Of a stretch of 60,626 nucleotides of DNA, positions 16,127 through 24,232 are shown piece by piece. The DNA is from an uncultured Acidiphilium sp. (GTDB taxonomy: Bacteria; Bacillota; Clostridia; Christensenellales; Borkfalkiaceae): assembly GCA_902495325.1 (NCBI GenBank), contig CABUWK010000011.1:1-60626 (forward strand). Reading direction: 5' to 3'. Every line of letters starts with the position of its first letter. The stretch's first letter is position 1. A model generated the notes under the pieces. That model was not told the origin of the DNA and made no database searches. It worked only from the letters and a program-made list of their open reading frames with translations. Both the position numbers and the translations under genes were made by a program.

Positions 16127-17446
16127 ATGAATAAGAAGACTATCAGAGACGTGGACGTATCCGGCAAGAGATGCCTCGTCAGATGCGACTTCAACGTGCC
16201 CATGAAAGACGGCGTCATTACGGACGAAAACCGTATCCGCGGCGCATTGCCGACGATCGAATATCTGATGAATCACGGCGCAAAGGTTATTCTTTGCTCG
16301 CACATGGGTAAGCCGCACAATATTTTCACGGAAGGATTCGGTCTCAATAAAAAAGAGAAAAAAGCAGTGGAGGCTCTGCCCGAAGAAGAGAGAGCCGCCG
16401 CAAAACAGGCTTATCTCGACAAGGCGAAGACGGGCGATCTGAAGAAATTCACGCTTGCTCCCGTTGCGAAGAGACTGAACGAACTTCTCGGCGGTAAGGT
16501 CGCGTTTGCGACGGATATCGTCGGAAAAGACGCTCAGGCGAAAGTCGCGGCGCTGAAAGACGGCGAGTGCGTACTTCTCGAGAACCTTCGCTTCGACGCC
16601 GGCGAAGAGGGAAGAGACGAGAAATTCTGCAAAGAGCTCGCGAGCTTCTGCGATATCTACGTAAACGACGCTTTCGGAACGGCTCACCGTTCGCACGCTT
16701 CCACGGCGGCGATCGTCGAATACGGTTTCGTGAAGACCGCCGTATGCGGTTTCCTGATCGAAAAAGAACTTACGGTAATGGCGGACGCTCTCGAACATCC
16801 CGTCAGACCGTTCGTCGCCATTCTCGGCGGCGCGAAGGTTGCGGACAAACTGAACGTTATTTCCAACCTTCTCGATAAATGCGACACGCTGATCATCGGC
16901 GGCGGCATGGCTTACACTTTCCTGAAAGCGCAGGGATACGAAGTCGGTCTCTCTCTTGTGGACGACACGAAGATCGATTACTGCAAGGAAATGATGGAAA
17001 AGGCGAAGAAAGCGGGCAAGAAACTCCTTCTTCCCGTGGACGGCGTTCAGATCAAGAACTTCCCCGATCCGATCGATGCGCCCGTAGAGACCTTTATCCG
17101 CGACGTGGGCGATTTCGCACCCGACATGGAATCGGTCGATATCGGACCGAAGACGAGAGCTCTTTATGCCGACGCTCTGAAAGGCGCGAAGACCATCATC
17201 TGGAACGGACCCATGGGCGTGTTCGAAAACCCGACGCTTGCGGCTGGCACGATGGCGATCGCGAAGGCGATGGCGGACTGCGAAGGCGCGACCACGATCA
17301 TCGGCGGCGGCGATTCCGCGGCGGCTGTCGCACAGCTCGGCTTTGCGGATAAAATGACCCACATTTCCACGGGCGGCGGCGCTTCTCTCGAACTTTTCGA
17401 AGGAAAGAAGCTTCCCGGTATCGAATGCCTTAACGATAAAGACTGA
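16127..17446 (+). CDS. pgk: Phosphoglycerate kinase with N-domain insertion
   Basis: Glycolytic enzyme transferring phosphate from 1,3-bisphosphoglycerate to ADP. 439 residues, about 40 more than usual. RCDFNVPMKDG (19-29) and SHMGKP (58-63) are the substrate-binding loops, GGAKVADKLNVI and WNGPMGVFE lie in the nucleotide domain, and GGGDSAAA near the end binds the phosphate. The extra residues lie at about 64-105 (a charged, Lys/Glu-rich helix-like stretch) between SHMGKP and TLAPVAKRL, where other PGKs have only a short loop. A CAAAGGAG site precedes the ATG. tpiA and gpmI follow in order; no gap or eno gene is in the window. Confidence 0.97.
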   Translation: MNKKTIRDVDVSGKRCLVRCDFNVPMKDGVITDENRIRGALPTIEYLMNHGAKVILCSHMGKPHNIFTEGFGLNKKEKKAVEALPEEERAAAKQAYLDKAKTGDLKKFTLAPVAKRLNELLGGKVAFATDIVGKDAQAKVAALKDGECVLLENLRFDAGEEGRDEKFCKELASFCDIYVNDAFGTAHRSHASTAAIVEYGFVKTAVCGFLIEKELTVMADALEHPVRPFVAILGGAKVADKLNVISNLLDKCDTLIIGGGMAYTFLKAQGYEVGLSLVDDTKIDYCKEMMEKAKKAGKKLLLPVDGVQIKNFPDPIDAPVETFIRDVGDFAPDMESVDIGPKTRALYADALKGAKTIIWNGPMGVFENPTLAAGTMAIAKAMADCEGATTIIGGGDSAAAVAQLGFADKMTHISTGGGASLELFEGKKLPGIECLNDKD

Positions 17447-17562
17447 TCCCGGAAAGAACAAGGCGGTTGTCGGACAGACGGTCGCTTGCATGCCGGCGGA
17501 AAAGAAGACAAACCTGCCGGCATTTCTCCAAAAAGAAAAATTCAAAGGAAAAGGACAAGATT

Positions 17563-18315
17563 ATGAGAAAACCTCTTATTGCAGGGAACTGGAAAATGAA
17601 CAAAACCATGGCGGAGACCAAAGAACTGATCTCCGCGATCGCTCCCAAGGTGCAGGACGCGAATTGCGACGTTGTCGTATGCGTTCCTTACACCGATATC
17701 CAGACGGCGAAGAGAGCCGCAAAGGGAACGAACATCAAAATCGGTGCGGAAAACGTGCACTGGGCGCAGAGTGGCGCTTTCACCGGAGAAATTTCGGCGG
17801 ACATGCTGAAAGAGCTTAAGGTGGAATACGTTATCATCGGTCACAGCGAAAGAAGACAGTATTTCGGCGAGACGGACGAAACGGTGAACAAGAGAGTGCA
17901 GGCTGCGCTCGACGCGAAGTTCAAACCCATCGTCTGCGTGGGCGAAACGGAAGAAGAAAGAGAAAGCGGTATGACCGAAAAAGTTCTTCTCCGTCAGGTA
18001 ACGGAAGGGCTGAAAGGCTTCAAGAGCAAAGATTTCGATAAGATCATCATCGCGTACGAACCCGTCTGGGCGATCGGCACGGGCAAAACGGCTACGGCTA
18101 CGGACGCGAACAACACCATCGGTTATATCCGTCACATCCTCGCGAAGAAATTCCACAGATCCATTGCGGAAAAGGCAAGGATCCTTTACGGCGGTTCGAT
18201 GAACGTGAAGAACTGTAAAGAGCTTATGGCGGAAGAGGAGATCGACGGCGGTCTGATCGGCGGCGCATCCTTAAAGGCGGACGATTTCGCGTTTATCGTG
18301 AACTACGACAAATAA
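17563..18315 (+). CDS. tpiA: Triosephosphate isomerase
   Basis: 250 residues starting MRKPLIAGNWKMNKT (catalytic Lys in NWKMNK), with the catalytic His in IIGHSERR near residue 96 and the catalytic Glu in AYEPVWAIGTGK near 166. GGSMNVKN and GGLIGGASL complete the phosphate site. An in-frame start at 17467 adds a non-family extension; I prefer 17563, preceded by AAAGGAAAAGGA. Interconverts DHAP and glyceraldehyde-3-phosphate. Followed by a terminator at 18329. Confidence 0.98.
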   Translation: MRKPLIAGNWKMNKTMAETKELISAIAPKVQDANCDVVVCVPYTDIQTAKRAAKGTNIKIGAENVHWAQSGAFTGEISADMLKELKVEYVIIGHSERRQYFGETDETVNKRVQAALDAKFKPIVCVGETEEERESGMTEKVLLRQVTEGLKGFKSKDFDKIIIAYEPVWAIGTGKTATATDANNTIGYIRHILAKKFHRSIAEKARILYGGSMNVKNCKELMAEEEIDGGLIGGASLKADDFAFIVNYDK

Positions 18316-18328
18316 TTCATTCGGCAAA

Positions 18329-18361
18329 AACCCGCGGAAATCGTTTTTCGCGGGTTCTTTT
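18329..18361 (+). terminator. Intrinsic terminator after tpiA
   Basis: AACCCGCG (18329-18336) pairs with CGCGGGTT (18349-18356), followed by CTTTTT. Confidence 0.85.
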
Positions 18362-18394
18362 TCGGCAAAATCCGGAAAAGAGATCAAAAACGCT

Positions 18395-18423
18395 TTGATA
18401 TTTTCCCTTTTCAATGATATAAT
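18395..18423 (+). promoter_or_regulatory. Promoter of gpmI
   Basis: TTGATA (18395-18400), 17 bases, TATAAT (18418-18423) with an extended TGA. gpmI therefore has its own promoter behind the tpiA terminator. Confidence 0.8.
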
Positions 18424-18481
18424 GATAGGGAAAAGATTCGGTTCCCGCCTTACGCGGCGGGAAAAAAGGAGTTCGGACAAT

Positions 18482-20035
18482 ATGAAAAAAATGAAAACGA
18501 GACCGGTTTGTCTGTTTATTATGGACGGTTACGGTCTGAATCCCGATCATAAGGGAAATGCCGTTTACGAAGCGCACGCGGGCGTGATCGAAAAACTTTC
18601 CGCGGAATATCCTTCGGCAACGCTCGGCGCGAGCGGGCTTTCCGTCGGTCTTCCCGACGGGCAGATGGGCAACAGCGAGGTCGGACACCTCAACATGGGC
18701 GCCGGCAGGATCGTATATCAGGATCTTACCCGCATCACGAAAGCCATCGAAGACGGCGACTTTTTCGGGAACGAAGAACTGATCCGCGCCATGGATCGGG
18801 CGAAGAACAACGGAAAGAAACTTCACCTTTACGGGCTTGCGTCCTCGGGCGGCGTACACAGCCACATCACCCATCTCTATGCTCTTCTCGAAATGGCGAA
18901 GAGAAGGGGACTTACCGAGGTTTACGTGCATTGCTTTACCGACGGAAGAGACGTTCCCCCCACGAGCGGCATCGAATTTATCGCCGAGCTCGAGGAGAAA
19001 ATGAAAGAGATCGGCGTCGGCAAGATCGCGTCCGTCTGCGGCAGATACTATGCGATGGACAGAGATAACCGTTGGGAAAGGGTCGTGAAAGCGTATGAAA
19101 TGCTCACTCTCGGCAACGGCGTTCAGGCTTCCTCCGCGAAAGAGGCGATCGAAAACAGCTATAAAAACGACGTTACGGACGAATTTATCCTTCCTGCCAA
19201 CATCACGGAAAACGGAAAGCCCGTCGCTCTGATCGAAAAGGGAGATTCCGTGATCTTCTTCAACTTCCGCCCGGACAGAGCGAGAGAGATCTCCCGCGCG
19301 TTCACCGAAGAATCGTTCGACGGTTTCGAAAGAAAAACGGGATACCTCGATCTTTGCTACGTCGGTTTCACCAAGTATGACGAAACTTTCCGTCATGTGG
19401 CGATCGCATTTAAAAAACAGGAGCTTCACAACACGCTCGGCAAATATCTTGCGGATAACGGATACACTCAGCTTCGTATCGCGGAAACGGAAAAGTACGC
19501 CCATGTGACCTTCTTCTTCAACGGCGGGGTGGAAGCTCCGGAAAAGAACGAATTCCGCGATCTGATCCCTTCGCCCAAGGTGGCTACGTATGATCTGAAA
19601 CCCGAAATGAGCGCGCCCGAAGTGACCGAAAAGGTTCTTGAAGAAATCGCTTCCGATAAATTCGACGTGATCATTTTAAACTACGCCAACTGCGACATGG
19701 TCGGTCATACCGGGGTGGAACAGGCGGCGATCGAAGCGGTGCGCACGGTGGAAAACTGCATCGGCAAGATCACGTCCGCCGTTCTCGCCAAAGGCGGCAG
19801 CTGTATTGTGACAGCCGACCACGGCAATGCGGATAAGATGATCGCGGACGACGGCGAACCGTTTACCGCGCATACGACGAACCGCGTGCCCGTGATCCTC
19901 GTGAGCGATCTGTATAAAAACGTTACCCTCCGCAAAGACGGTATTTTAGCCGACCTTGCGCCGACTCTTCTCGAAATGATGGGCGAGGACATTCCTGCCG
20001 AAATGACGGGGAAATCGCTGATCGAGAAGAAATAA
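18482..20035 (+). CDS. gpmI: 2,3-bisphosphoglycerate-independent phosphoglycerate mutase
   Basis: Mn-dependent enzyme of the alkaline-phosphatase superfamily that converts 3-phosphoglycerate to 2-phosphoglycerate. 517 residues from the ATG at 18482 (AAGGAG upstream; an earlier in-frame start at 18395 overlaps the promoter). Metal ligands are in LFIMDGYGLN, the catalytic Ser in GQMGNSEVGHLNMGAGR near residue 62, and later ligands in NYANCDMVGHTG and TADHGNADKM. The HCFTDGRDVPPTSG segment belongs to the phosphotransferase domain. Confidence 0.97.
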   Translation: MKKMKTRPVCLFIMDGYGLNPDHKGNAVYEAHAGVIEKLSAEYPSATLGASGLSVGLPDGQMGNSEVGHLNMGAGRIVYQDLTRITKAIEDGDFFGNEELIRAMDRAKNNGKKLHLYGLASSGGVHSHITHLYALLEMAKRRGLTEVYVHCFTDGRDVPPTSGIEFIAELEEKMKEIGVGKIASVCGRYYAMDRDNRWERVVKAYEMLTLGNGVQASSAKEAIENSYKNDVTDEFILPANITENGKPVALIEKGDSVIFFNFRPDRAREISRAFTEESFDGFERKTGYLDLCYVGFTKYDETFRHVAIAFKKQELHNTLGKYLADNGYTQLRIAETEKYAHVTFFFNGGVEAPEKNEFRDLIPSPKVATYDLKPEMSAPEVTEKVLEEIASDKFDVIILNYANCDMVGHTGVEQAAIEAVRTVENCIGKITSAVLAKGGSCIVTADHGNADKMIADDGEPFTAHTTNRVPVILVSDLYKNVTLRKDGILADLAPTLLEMMGEDIPAEMTGKSLIEKK

Positions 20036-20136
20036 GGTTTCCTTCTTCCGGCGGAAAAAGCGGTGCGGAAACGGGGCTTCGGCAGGGAAACGGGATGATT
20101 TTTTTCGAAAAATCACGAAAAAGACCGGCGAATCCC

Positions 20137-20165
20137 TGTACAAACCCGAAAACTTGTGTTATAAT
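20137..20165 (+). promoter_or_regulatory. Promoter of the ferredoxin gene
   Basis: TGTACA (20137-20142), 17 bases, TATAAT (20160-20165). Confidence 0.7.
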
Positions 20166-20171
20166 AAAGAC

Positions 20172-20326
20172 GATCAGGAGAACTGTCGGTATCGTCCGGA
20201 CAGAAGGGATCCCATCGGATCTCCGTCTTTCGTCCGACAGCCAAACGGGGTTTGAACCTTAAATTTTGCAAATTTCGGGCGGCAGGTGGTTTGACGTTGA
20301 TACTTTAAAACGGAGGTAATCACGAA
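20172..20326 (+). other. Long structured leader of the ferredoxin mRNA
   Basis: About 155 untranslated bases. CTGTCGG (20183-20189) pairs with CCGACAG (20234-20240), enclosing GATCC-CATC-GGATC and a competing GGAC (20198-20201)/GTCC (20232-20235) pairing. No known riboswitch class recognised. Confidence 0.45.
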
Positions 20327-20500
20327 ATGGCTTACAAAATTACGGACGCTTGCATCTCTTGCGGAGCTTGTGCTGAAAACTGCCCGGTGGCTGCTATTTC
20401 GCAGGGAGATACGCAGTACGTTATCGATGCCGATACGTGCATCGGTTGCGGTTCCTGTGCGGAAACTTGCCCTGTCGGAGCGCCTGTAGACGCTGAATAA
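20327..20500 (+). CDS. fdx: 2[4Fe-4S] clostridial-type ferredoxin
   Basis: A 57-residue protein beginning MAYKITDACISCGACAENCP. Two cluster motifs are visible: CISCGACAENCP (residues 9-20) and CIGCGSCAETCP (residues 38-49). This is the small soluble electron carrier of anaerobic metabolism, likely partner of the NfnAB-like enzyme at 56-59 kb. CGGAGGT lies 8 bases before the ATG. It is monocistronic, with its own promoter, a long leader and a terminator. Confidence 0.97.
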   Translation: MAYKITDACISCGACAENCPVAAISQGDTQYVIDADTCIGCGSCAETCPVGAPVDAE

Positions 20501-20549
20501 CAAGGAGATCGTATAGAAATATGCGGTTCCTTTAAAGTGTCTCTGACCG

Positions 20550-20586
20550 AGCCTTCCCCCGATGATGCGGAGGAAGGCTTTTCTTT
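20550..20586 (+). terminator. Intrinsic terminator after ferredoxin
   Basis: AGCCTTCC (20550-20557) pairs with GGAAGGCT (20572-20579), then TTTCTTTT. Confidence 0.85.
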
Positions 20587-20763
20587 TGAATCGATTTCAG
20601 ACTCGGCGCTTGTATCGCAAACCGGTTTTTCGCCGCAAAACAGTCGGCAACGGCGAATTCTAGAGCATAGCGATAACAAGAGCCGGAGCCTGTCATTATT
20701 ACTGTCCGGAAAGGGATCGCCGGGACCGGCGGTCGGTTTTTTCCGGCGATCGGGGTGTGAGGT

Positions 20764-21462
20764 ATGATCGAACTCGGAGAAAACGAAATAGCGGAAGATC
20801 TGATGATCGGCGGGTATAAGGTGATACAGAGCAAAAACCTGTATCGTTTTTCGAGCGACGCGATCCTTCTGTCCCGCTTTGCGGAAGGTCGGCGGGGCGA
20901 AACGGTAGCCGATCTCTGTGCGGGCAGCGGGATCGTCGGGTTCCATTTTTTCGCGCTGAACGAAGAAAATACAAAGACCGTCGATTTTTTCGAATTGCAG
21001 GAAAGCCTTGCCGATCTGTGCGAAAAGTCGATTTTGTATAACGATCTCGGCGGACGGGCGTTCTGTCACCGCGGAAAACTTCAGGAGATCGATCCGTCGT
21101 TCAACGGGAAGTTCTCTCTCGTTCTCTGCAATCCCCCGTATAAAAAAGGGGATACGGGGATCGTGAATCCGGAAGATCATATCGCTCTTTGCCGGCACGA
21201 GATCGCCGTTACGCTGGACGAGATCGTTGCCTGCGCCGCACGGCTGTTAAAGTTCGGCGGGCGTTTTTGCCTGTGTCAGCGAACGGAACGCCTTGCCGAT
21301 GCCGTCTGTTCTCTCCGCGTGCACGGGCTCGAACCGTCCCGTCTTCGGTTCGTGACGGCGGGAAAACGGGAAGAACCTTATCTTTTTCTCATCGAGGCAG
21401 GCAAAGGAAAAAGCCCTTCGTTCCGCGTGCTTCCGGTGTTAAAAAACAACGCTCCCGTATAA
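20764..21462 (+). CDS. TrmN6/YfiC-type adenine-N6 methyltransferase
   Basis: 232 residues. SAM-binding motif VADLCAGSGIVGF near residue 48 and the N6-adenine catalytic motif NPPYKKG near residue 124. The opening IGGYKVIQSKNLYRFSSDAILLSRFA is typical of tRNA1(Val)-A37 methyltransferase relatives. It lies 54 bases before rsmI, as yabB lies near rsmI (yabC) in B. subtilis, which supports an RNA substrate. The exact target is inferred. Confidence 0.88.
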   Translation: MIELGENEIAEDLMIGGYKVIQSKNLYRFSSDAILLSRFAEGRRGETVADLCAGSGIVGFHFFALNEENTKTVDFFELQESLADLCEKSILYNDLGGRAFCHRGKLQEIDPSFNGKFSLVLCNPPYKKGDTGIVNPEDHIALCRHEIAVTLDEIVACAARLLKFGGRFCLCQRTERLADAVCSLRVHGLEPSRLRFVTAGKREEPYLFLIEAGKGKSPSFRVLPVLKNNAPV

Positions 21463-21470
21463 AAACCGGT

Positions 21471-21482
21471 CTATAAGCCGAT
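21471..21482 (+). repeat. CTATAAGCCGAT motif, copy upstream of rsmI
   Basis: Exact copy of a 12-base motif also found at 43942, 54201, 56341 and, on the minus strand, 765-776. It lies 34 bases before the rsmI start. Confidence 0.6.
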
Positions 21483-21516
21483 TATTTGTCATTTATTAAG
21501 TATCTGAGGTGCCTTT

Positions 21517-22341
21517 GTGCTGTATTTTGTTTCTACCCCGGTGGGGAATTTGAAAGACATTTCTTTCCGCGCGATCGAAGTGCTCGGCTCTGTGGACGTG
21601 ATCGCGTGCGAGGACACGCGTACGTCCCTGAAACTGTTGTCCCGTTACGAGATCAGAAAACCGCTTGTCGCGTATCATAAGTTCAACGAACGGACGGAAG
21701 CGGAAAAACTGACCGATCTTCTCGTGCAAGGGAAAAACGTTGCCGTGATCACCGATGCCGGAACGCCGTGCGTGTCCGATCCCGGGAACGTTCTCACCGC
21801 CCTGCTTAAGGAAAAGGGGCTGGAATATACGGTGATCCCCGGGGCAACGGCGTTTGTGCCGGCATTGCTTCTTTCGGGGATGGATTGTTCCCGCTTTGCT
21901 TTTATCGGTTTTCTGCCCGAAAAGAACGCCGGAAAGGAGGAGCTTTTCCGCAAATACAAGGGGCTTGACATGACGCTTATTTTCTATTGCGCCCCGCACG
22001 ATCTGCATAAAACGATTTCTTCTTTATATAAAGGTTTAGGCGATCGCCGCTGCTGCGCCGTGAAGGAGATCACGAAACTGCACGAAAAAGCGGAAACGTT
22101 TCTTCTTTCGGAGGGCAGCAAAGAGGAGAACCCGAGGGGAGAATACGTTCTGATCGTCGAAGGGGGCAAGAGCGAAAACGATTTCGGCGGGCTTACGACA
22201 GAGGAGGAACTGAAGCTTCTCGTTTCCCGCGGAATGAGAAAAACGGAAGCGGTGAAACAGGTTGCGAAAGAGCGCGGGATCGTAAAATCGGAAGTTTACC
22301 GCCTTGCCGAACAGATCTTTCCGAAAGAAACCGACGCGTGA
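21517..22341 (+). CDS. rsmI: 16S rRNA (cytidine-1402-2'-O)-methyltransferase
   Basis: 274 residues from a GTG start with GAGGTG upstream. The tetrapyrrole-methylase-like fold shows LYFVSTPVGNLKDISFRA, the diagnostic ACEDTRTSLKLLSRY near residue 31, ITDAGTPCVSDPG near 80 and PGATAFVPALLLSGM near 108. It modifies C1402 in the decoding centre with SAM. C-terminal helix-turn-helix-like segment TEAVKQVAKERGIVKSEVYR matches the family tail. Confidence 0.97.
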   Translation: MLYFVSTPVGNLKDISFRAIEVLGSVDVIACEDTRTSLKLLSRYEIRKPLVAYHKFNERTEAEKLTDLLVQGKNVAVITDAGTPCVSDPGNVLTALLKEKGLEYTVIPGATAFVPALLLSGMDCSRFAFIGFLPEKNAGKEELFRKYKGLDMTLIFYCAPHDLHKTISSLYKGLGDRRCCAVKEITKLHEKAETFLLSEGSKEENPRGEYVLIVEGGKSENDFGGLTTEEELKLLVSRGMRKTEAVKQVAKERGIVKSEVYRLAEQIFPKETDA

Positions 22342-22428
22342 GGCGCTCTGTTTTTCTTCCCGGGGCGCTCCGTCTTGCGGGGAAAACGCTTGATTGCAGG
22401 ATGTTAAAATGTATAAACTTATTAAAAC

Positions 22429-22487
22429 TGCATAAATAATGCATAAAAACAAGAAAAAATGAAAAATTTTTAATTTTTATGCATAAA
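22429..22487 (+). promoter_or_regulatory. Two ArgR-box-like palindromes
   Basis: TGCATAAATAATGCA (22429-22443) has perfect 5-bp arms, and TTTATGCATAAA (22476-22487) is a perfect 12-bp palindrome ending 4 bases before the -35. Both resemble ARG boxes (TGCATAAAnATTCA type) bound by ArgR/AhrC. Confidence 0.5.
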
Positions 22488-22491
22488 TCGT

Positions 22492-22520
22492 TTGACAACG
22501 GAAGAAGAAAGTGGTAGAAT
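22492..22520 (+). promoter_or_regulatory. Promoter of the amino-acid ABC transporter
   Basis: TTGACA (22492-22497), 17 bases, TAGAAT (22515-22520). Confidence 0.85.
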
Positions 22521-22555
22521 AACGCCATAATCAAATTTGAAAGAGGTAACAAACA

Positions 22556-23371
22556 ATGAAAAAACTTCTCACGTTTCTTCTTGCGGCTGTCATGACGTTC
22601 GGCATGTCGCTCGGCTTCACTTCCTGCAACGAAACTTCTTCCGACAACACGCTTGTCGTTTATACCGAAGCGGGCTTCGCTCCCTGGGAGTTTACCGAAA
22701 AAGGCTCGACGGAAATCATCGGCGTAGACGTTGAGATCGCGAAGTACATCGCGAACAAATACAACTACAAACTTACGATCGTCGACGGTTCTTTCGACGC
22801 GATCGTCGCCGGTATCGAGGAAGACAACGCTCTCGGGATCGCCGGTATTTCCTGGACTTCCGATCGTGCGAAAGTTCTCGAATTTTCCGATTTTTATTAC
22901 GGCGGTGCCGTTCAGACGGTCGTATATCTCAAAACGAGCCAGCCCGCTATGACGGAAACCGGAGAATTTGCGAAATCCAATTTCGAAGGAAAGAAGATCG
23001 TTTATCAGACCGGTTCCACGAGCAATCTTCTTGCCAACGAGAAAAAGACCGAATGGAAAGTGAGCGACAGCGCGGATTACGATACGGTCCTTTCCGCTCT
23101 GGAAGAGGTGAAAGGCGGTAACGGCGGTATTTATCTCGTCGTCGATTCTCAGGTCGCCGCTCAGCTTGTTGCCAAAAACAACGACGTGGAATGCGCCACG
23201 ATCGAAGGCGTAGATGCGGAATCCTACGGTGTCGTTGCCAAGAAAGGCAACACCGAATTGATCGGGAAGGTTAACGAAGCGCTGAAAGAGCTTCTCGTAA
23301 AAGACGCCGAGGGCAAGTCTCAGATCGATAAATGGCTTGCACAGTTCGAAGCGATCTCTCCCGAAGACTGA
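22556..23371 (+). CDS. Polar amino-acid ABC transporter, substrate-binding lipoprotein
   Basis: 271 residues with a lipoprotein signal peptide; the lipobox is GFTSC with Cys at residue 24. Family-3 binding-protein features follow: LVVYTEAGFAPWEFTEKGSTEIIGVDVEIAKYIA, then ISWTSDRAKVLEFSDFYY and YQTGSTSNLL (each a partial stretch, longest parts at residues 34-67). AGAGGT lies before the ATG. ArgR-like boxes upstream suggest arginine or a related cationic amino acid, but the ligand pocket cannot be read with certainty. The permease and ATPase genes follow. Confidence 0.92.
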   Translation: MKKLLTFLLAAVMTFGMSLGFTSCNETSSDNTLVVYTEAGFAPWEFTEKGSTEIIGVDVEIAKYIANKYNYKLTIVDGSFDAIVAGIEEDNALGIAGISWTSDRAKVLEFSDFYYGGAVQTVVYLKTSQPAMTETGEFAKSNFEGKKIVYQTGSTSNLLANEKKTEWKVSDSADYDTVLSALEEVKGGNGGIYLVVDSQVAAQLVAKNNDVECATIEGVDAESYGVVAKKGNTELIGKVNEALKELLVKDAEGKSQIDKWLAQFEAISPED

Positions 23372-23382
23372 TTTTTCAATAG

Positions 23383-23442
23383 GGTTTTCTTTTCCGAAAA
23401 GAAAACCGTCACCGAAGAGCCGGCGAAATAACGCCGACTCTT
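23383..23442 (+). other. Two intercistronic hairpins
   Basis: GGTTTTCTTTT-CCG-AAAAGAAAACC (23383-23407, perfect 11-bp stem) and AAGAGcCGGCG / CGCCGaCTCTT (23415-23442). They sit between binding-protein and permease genes and could attenuate downstream transcription or stabilise the first message. Confidence 0.65.
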
Positions 23443-23491
23443 TCGCCTTACTCCGGAATAACGCCGTTTTTACGGCTCGGTAAATTAAATT

Positions 23492-24232
23492 ATGGGTAAA
23501 TTTTTTCAGACGCTCAAAAGCGATTTCTATGATTGCTTTATCGATGCGCAAAGTTATAAAATGTATCTCGAAGGGTTGCGTAACACGCTGATCATTGCTC
23601 TTCTTTCCTGTCTGATCGGGCTTCTGATCGGCATCGTAGTGACTGCGATCAGGATCGCGCCGAAAAAGAAAAATCCTTTTGTCGCATTTCTGAACGGACT
23701 TGCGAATCTGTACGTTACGGTAATTCGCGGAACCCCCGTCGTGTTGCAACTCTTTATCGGATATTTCGTCATTTTCAAGTTTGCGAAAACGGCTACCGTA
23801 TTCGGCTTGAAGAATACGGCGGGTATTCCCGTCGCGTCGCTCGTGTTCGGAATCAACAGCGGCGCTTATATGGCGGAGATTCTGCGCGGCGGCATCAATG
23901 CCGTCGATTACGGACAGATGGAAGCGGGCAGAAGTCTCGGTCTTTCGTGGTTCAAAACTTTCTGTAAGATCATTTTGCCGCAGGCGATCAAAAATGCTTT
24001 GCCAACCATGTTCAACGAGTTTATCACCCTTGTGAAGGAAACGTCTGTTTCCGGGTATGTCGGCATCGTCGACCTGATGAAGATCCAGAAATATATCACG
24101 ACGCAGAATGCGAAGCTTTATATGCCGCTTTTTATCATTGCGGCGATCTATCTCGTCATCGTGATCGCTTTGCAGCAGATCCAGAAAGGAATCGAAAGGA
24201 GATTGGGTAAAAGTGAACGAGCCAAATTATAA
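23492..24232 (+). CDS. Polar amino-acid ABC transporter, permease
   Basis: 246 residues, about five membrane helices. YLEGLRNTLIIALLSCLIGLLIG starts the HisM/GlnP-type domain, TVIRGTPVVLQLF is the family signature near residue 78, and the cytoplasmic coupling EAA motif reads EAGRSLGLSWFKTFCKIILP near residue 143. It overlaps the ATPase gene by 20 bases. It lies 120 bases after the binding protein, with two hairpins in the gap. Confidence 0.95.
   Translation: MGKFFQTLKSDFYDCFIDAQSYKMYLEGLRNTLIIALLSCLIGLLIGIVVTAIRIAPKKKNPFVAFLNGLANLYVTVIRGTPVVLQLFIGYFVIFKFAKTATVFGLKNTAGIPVASLVFGINSGAYMAEILRGGINAVDYGQMEAGRSLGLSWFKTFCKIILPQAIKNALPTMFNEFITLVKETSVSGYVGIVDLMKIQKYITTQNAKLYMPLFIIAAIYLVIVIALQQIQKGIERRLGKSERAKL

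Noticed and set aside
15944..17545. 533-residue minus-strand frame
   Set aside because: Exact antisense shadow of pgk, produced by codon bias.
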